Shown here in pieces: positions 5,230 to 7,096 of a stretch of 7,096 nucleotides of DNA. The DNA lies in contig JAFRMM010000083.1 in assembly GCA_017430675.1 (NCBI GenBank), positions 1-7,096 of the forward strand, in the 5' to 3' direction. The DNA comes from Prevotella sp. Lineage in GTDB: Bacteria > Bacteroidota > Bacteroidia > Bacteroidales > Bacteroidaceae. The translations under genes were made by a program, and so were the position numbers. The notes under the pieces are model-generated. The model was given only the letters and a program-made list of their open reading frames with translations, was not told the origin of the DNA and did no database searches. Every line of letters begins with the position of its first letter. Position 1 is the first letter of the stretch.

Positions 5230-6255
5230 ATGAAACAGGTCAACCCGAAATATTATCTGGTGGCGGCAGCACTCTGTCTGCTCTGTCTTCTGGGGGTTAT
5301 CTATTACTTCTACGCAGGGGATTTCTCGAAGGAAGACAGTACACAATACGTGTATATCGACGACGACGACGACCTCGACTCCGTGCGTATGAAACTGGAG
5401 CCCATCGCCACGAGTCCGGCCCTGATGGCGTTCAGCACCCTGGCGCGCGCCATGAACTACGCAGACCATATCAGGACGGGCAGATACGCCATCCCCACCG
5501 ATGCCAGCGTGATTACCGTGTTCAGGCATCTGAAGCACGGTTATCAGGAACCCGTAAGACTGACCATCCCTGAGAGTCGTACGACAGACCGTCTGGCGGG
5601 TGCCCTCTCGCGCAAACTGATGCTCGACAGTGCCGTGGTGGCCATCCTGTTGCAGGACTCCGCCTTCTGTGCCCAGCAGGGCTATGACACAGCCACCATC
5701 CCCTGTCTGTTTGTACCCGACACCTACGAGGTGTATTGGAACATCCCACTGGAGAGTCTGATGAAGCGGATGAAGAAGGAGCACGACCGATTCTGGGAGG
5801 GCAACCGCACGGCCAAGGCCGAGGCCATCGGACTGACGCCCGACGAGGTGTGCACCATGGCCAGCATCATCGACGAGGAGACGGCCAACAACGGCGAGAA
5901 GCCCATGATAGCAGGGATGTACCTGAACCGTCTGAAGATGGGCATGCCCCTGCAGGCAGACCCCACCGTGAAGTTCGCCCTGAAGAACTTCGCCCTGAAG
6001 CGTATCTACCATGACATGCTGAAGTTTGACAGTCCCTATAACACCTATAAGAATACGGGACTCCCCCCGGGACCTATCAAGATCGCCTCGGTGGCTGGCA
6101 TCGACGCCGTCCTGAACAGGGTGGATCACAACTACCTGTACATGTGTGCCAAGGAGGACTTCTCAGGTACTCATAACTTCGCCAGCACCTATCAGGAGCA
6201 CCTGAGGAATGCGGCGAAATATGCCAGGGCCCTGAACGAGAGGGGAATTAAATGA
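5230..6255 (+). CDS. mltG: Endolytic murein transglycosylase MltG (YceG-like)
   Basis: Encodes 341 aa. MltG cleaves nascent peptidoglycan glycan strands at the outer face of the inner membrane and is thought to set strand length. Residues 1-8 are short and cytoplasmic; about 9-28 form a hydrophobic membrane segment. A run of five Asp follows at 44-48, then a LysM-like region and the YceG catalytic domain. The catalytic Glu is most likely Glu217 in ASIIDEET (211-218), equivalent to Glu218 of the E. coli protein as I recall it. Other family signatures are YLNRLKMGMPLQADPTV (231-247), SPYNTYKNTGLPPGPI (268-283) and FSGTHNFASTYQEH (311-324). The ATG at 5230 is chosen because the in-frame TTG at 5203 falls inside the promoter -7 box. 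Its TGA stop is immediately followed by the 7-bp repeat and glnS, suggesting co-transcription. Confidence 0.95.
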   Translation: MKQVNPKYYLVAAALCLLCLLGVIYYFYAGDFSKEDSTQYVYIDDDDDLDSVRMKLEPIATSPALMAFSTLARAMNYADHIRTGRYAIPTDASVITVFRHLKHGYQEPVRLTIPESRTTDRLAGALSRKLMLDSAVVAILLQDSAFCAQQGYDTATIPCLFVPDTYEVYWNIPLESLMKRMKKEHDRFWEGNRTAKAEAIGLTPDEVCTMASIIDEETANNGEKPMIAGMYLNRLKMGMPLQADPTVKFALKNFALKRIYHDMLKFDSPYNTYKNTGLPPGPIKIASVAGIDAVLNRVDHNYLYMCAKEDFSGTHNFASTYQEHLRNAAKYARALNERGIK

Positions 6256-6283
6256 TGGATAATTGATAATGGATAATTGATAA
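6256..6283 (+). repeat. 7-bp tandem repeat T(G/T)GATAA, four units, before glnS
   Basis: The units are TGGATAA, TTGATAA, TGGATAA and TTGATAA in exact 7-bp register. They start right after the mltG stop and end seven bases before the glnS ATG. The array has the same four-unit length and type as the one before ribE, in the same orientation relative to the downstream gene. It makes up nearly all of the 35-bp mltG-glnS spacer, leaving no room for a recognisable promoter. Confidence 0.85.
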
Positions 6284-6290
6284 TGATGAT

Positions 6291-7096
6291 ATGGAAGAGA
6301 AGAATCTGAATGTGAATGAGGAGAGAAAGTCGGTGAGTTTCATCGAGCAGAAGGTGATTGACGACCTGGCAGAAGGTAAGAACGGCGGTAGGATGCAGAC
6401 CCGCTTCCCACCGGAGCCCAACGGTTACCTGCATATCGGTCACGCCAAGGCCATCGCCATCGACTTCGGACTGGCCAAGAAATACGGGGGCACCTGTAAC
6501 CTCCGCTTCGACGACACCAACCCCATCAAGGAAGATACGGAATATATCGAGAGCATCGAGAACGATATCAAGTGGCTCGGTTTCCAGTGGGCCAATGTCT
6601 ATTACGCCAGCGACTATTTCCAGGAACTGTGGGACTTCGCCGTGTGGCTAATCCAGCAGGGTCGTGCCTACGTGGATGAGCAGAGTTCGGAGGTCATCGC
6701 CCAGCAGAAGGGCACGACCACCAGTCCCGGTACGAACAGTCCCTATCGTGACCGTCCCGTGGAGGAAAACCTGAAGTTGTTTGAGTATATGAACAGCGGC
6801 CAGTGCGAGCCTGGCACGCTGGTGCTGCGCGCCAAGATCGACATGGCTCATCCGAACATGCTGTTCCGCGACCCGCTGATCTACCGCGTGCTGAACATCC
6901 CCCATATCCGTACAGGCAACAAGTGGAACGCCTACCCCATGTATGACTTCACCCACGGGCAGAGCGACTATCTGGAGGGGGTCACCCACTCGTGGTGCAC
7001 ATTGGAGTTCGTGGAGCATAGGCCCCTGTATGACCTCTTCGTCACCTGGATGAAGGAATGGAAGGGTGAGACGGACCATATCGAGGACAACCGTCC
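6291..7096 (+). CDS. glnS: Glutaminyl-tRNA synthetase, C-terminus beyond the window
   Basis: The frame is open from the ATG at 6291 to the right edge (268 complete codons). The enzyme charges tRNA-Gln with glutamine in an ATP-dependent reaction in the cytosol. It is a class I synthetase of the GlnRS type: [18 protein letters not shown] (37-54) carries the HIGH signature at 48-51. [20 protein letters not shown] and [19 protein letters not shown] are GlnRS hallmarks, and [17 protein letters not shown] and [25 protein letters not shown] follow in the expected order. The KMSKS-like motif and the anticodon-binding beta-barrels lie outside the window. No in-frame ATG occurs upstream between the mltG stop and 6291. 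No Shine-Dalgarno is visible. It is probably co-transcribed with mltG. Confidence 0.96.
   Translation, partial: MEEKNLNVNEERKSVSFIEQKVIDDLAEGKNGGRMQTRFPPEPNGYLHIGHAKAIAIDFGLAKKYGGTCNLRFDDTNPIKEDTEYIESIENDIKWLGFQWANVYYASDYFQELWDFAVWLIQQGRAYVDEQSSEVIAQQKGTTTSPGTNSPYRDRPVEENLKLFEYMNSGQCEPGTLVLRAKIDMAHPNMLFRDPLIYRVLNIPHIRTGNKWNAYPMYDFTHGQSDYLEGVTHSWCTLEFVEHRPLYDLFVTWMKEWKGETDHIEDNR

Noticed and set aside
5359..5373. Five-aspartate run (GAC repeats) in mltG
   Set aside because: It is a short acidic run just after the membrane segment, in a region poorly conserved in the family. There is no sign that it is more than local codon-repeat drift.
5221..6129. Minus-strand open frame (302 codons) opposite mltG
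   Set aside because: mltG has all family motifs on the plus strand; the opposite frame shows no recognisable domain.

Overview
The window looks like a chromosomal piece of a Bacteroidales bacterium, most likely Prevotellaceae. The evidence is that four promoters carry the Bacteroidetes -7 box TAnnTTTG, there are no clear Shine-Dalgarno sites, the intergenic DNA is AT-rich while the genes are GC-richer, and the genes resemble Bacteroidales forms (for example a long 4-alpha-glucanotransferase with two CBM20 domains). The genus is an inference.

Layout, left to right. (1) Minus strand, 756 to beyond the left edge: a protein of the non-hydrolysing UDP-GlcNAc 2-epimerase (WecB) family with several hallmark active-site residues replaced. 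(2) 757-1065: a divergent promoter region, then about 195 nt of RNA-like sequence closed by a 12-bp long-range stem and followed by a T6 tract, then a 7-bp tandem repeat ending just before ribE. (3) Plus strand, 1066-1665: riboflavin synthase, ribE. (4) 1662-1747: a tandem array with a strict 10-bp period (CTAGGATxGC). It lies where ribE and the minus-strand gph converge and supplies both stop codons. (5) Minus strand, 2462-1722: a phosphoglycolate-phosphatase-like HAD hydrolase, interrupted in frame by a second CCTAGG array. (6) Minus strand, 5128-2477: malQ, a DPE2-like 4-alpha-glucanotransferase of 883 aa carrying a third CTAGG array; it probably forms an operon with gph. (7) 5129-5229: a divergent promoter region. 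(8) Plus strand, 5230-6255: mltG, a membrane-anchored murein transglycosylase. (9) 6256-6283: a second copy of the 7-bp repeat. (10) Plus strand, 6291 to beyond the right edge: glnS.

The genes are mostly housekeeping: flavin synthesis, maltodextrin disproportionation, cell-wall glycan release and glutaminyl-tRNA synthesis. They do not form one pathway. I see no mobile element, CRISPR, defence or phage module.

The unexpected content is in the small repeats and the RNA. The CTAGGAT repeat occurs three times, with a period that differs by context: 10 bp between genes, alternating 10/11 bp (21 bp, seven codons) inside gph, and 9 bp (three codons) inside malQ. The ribE leader resembles a riboswitch or a free-standing small RNA, but I do not recognise it as a known class. 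The epimerase-like protein looks catalytically altered.
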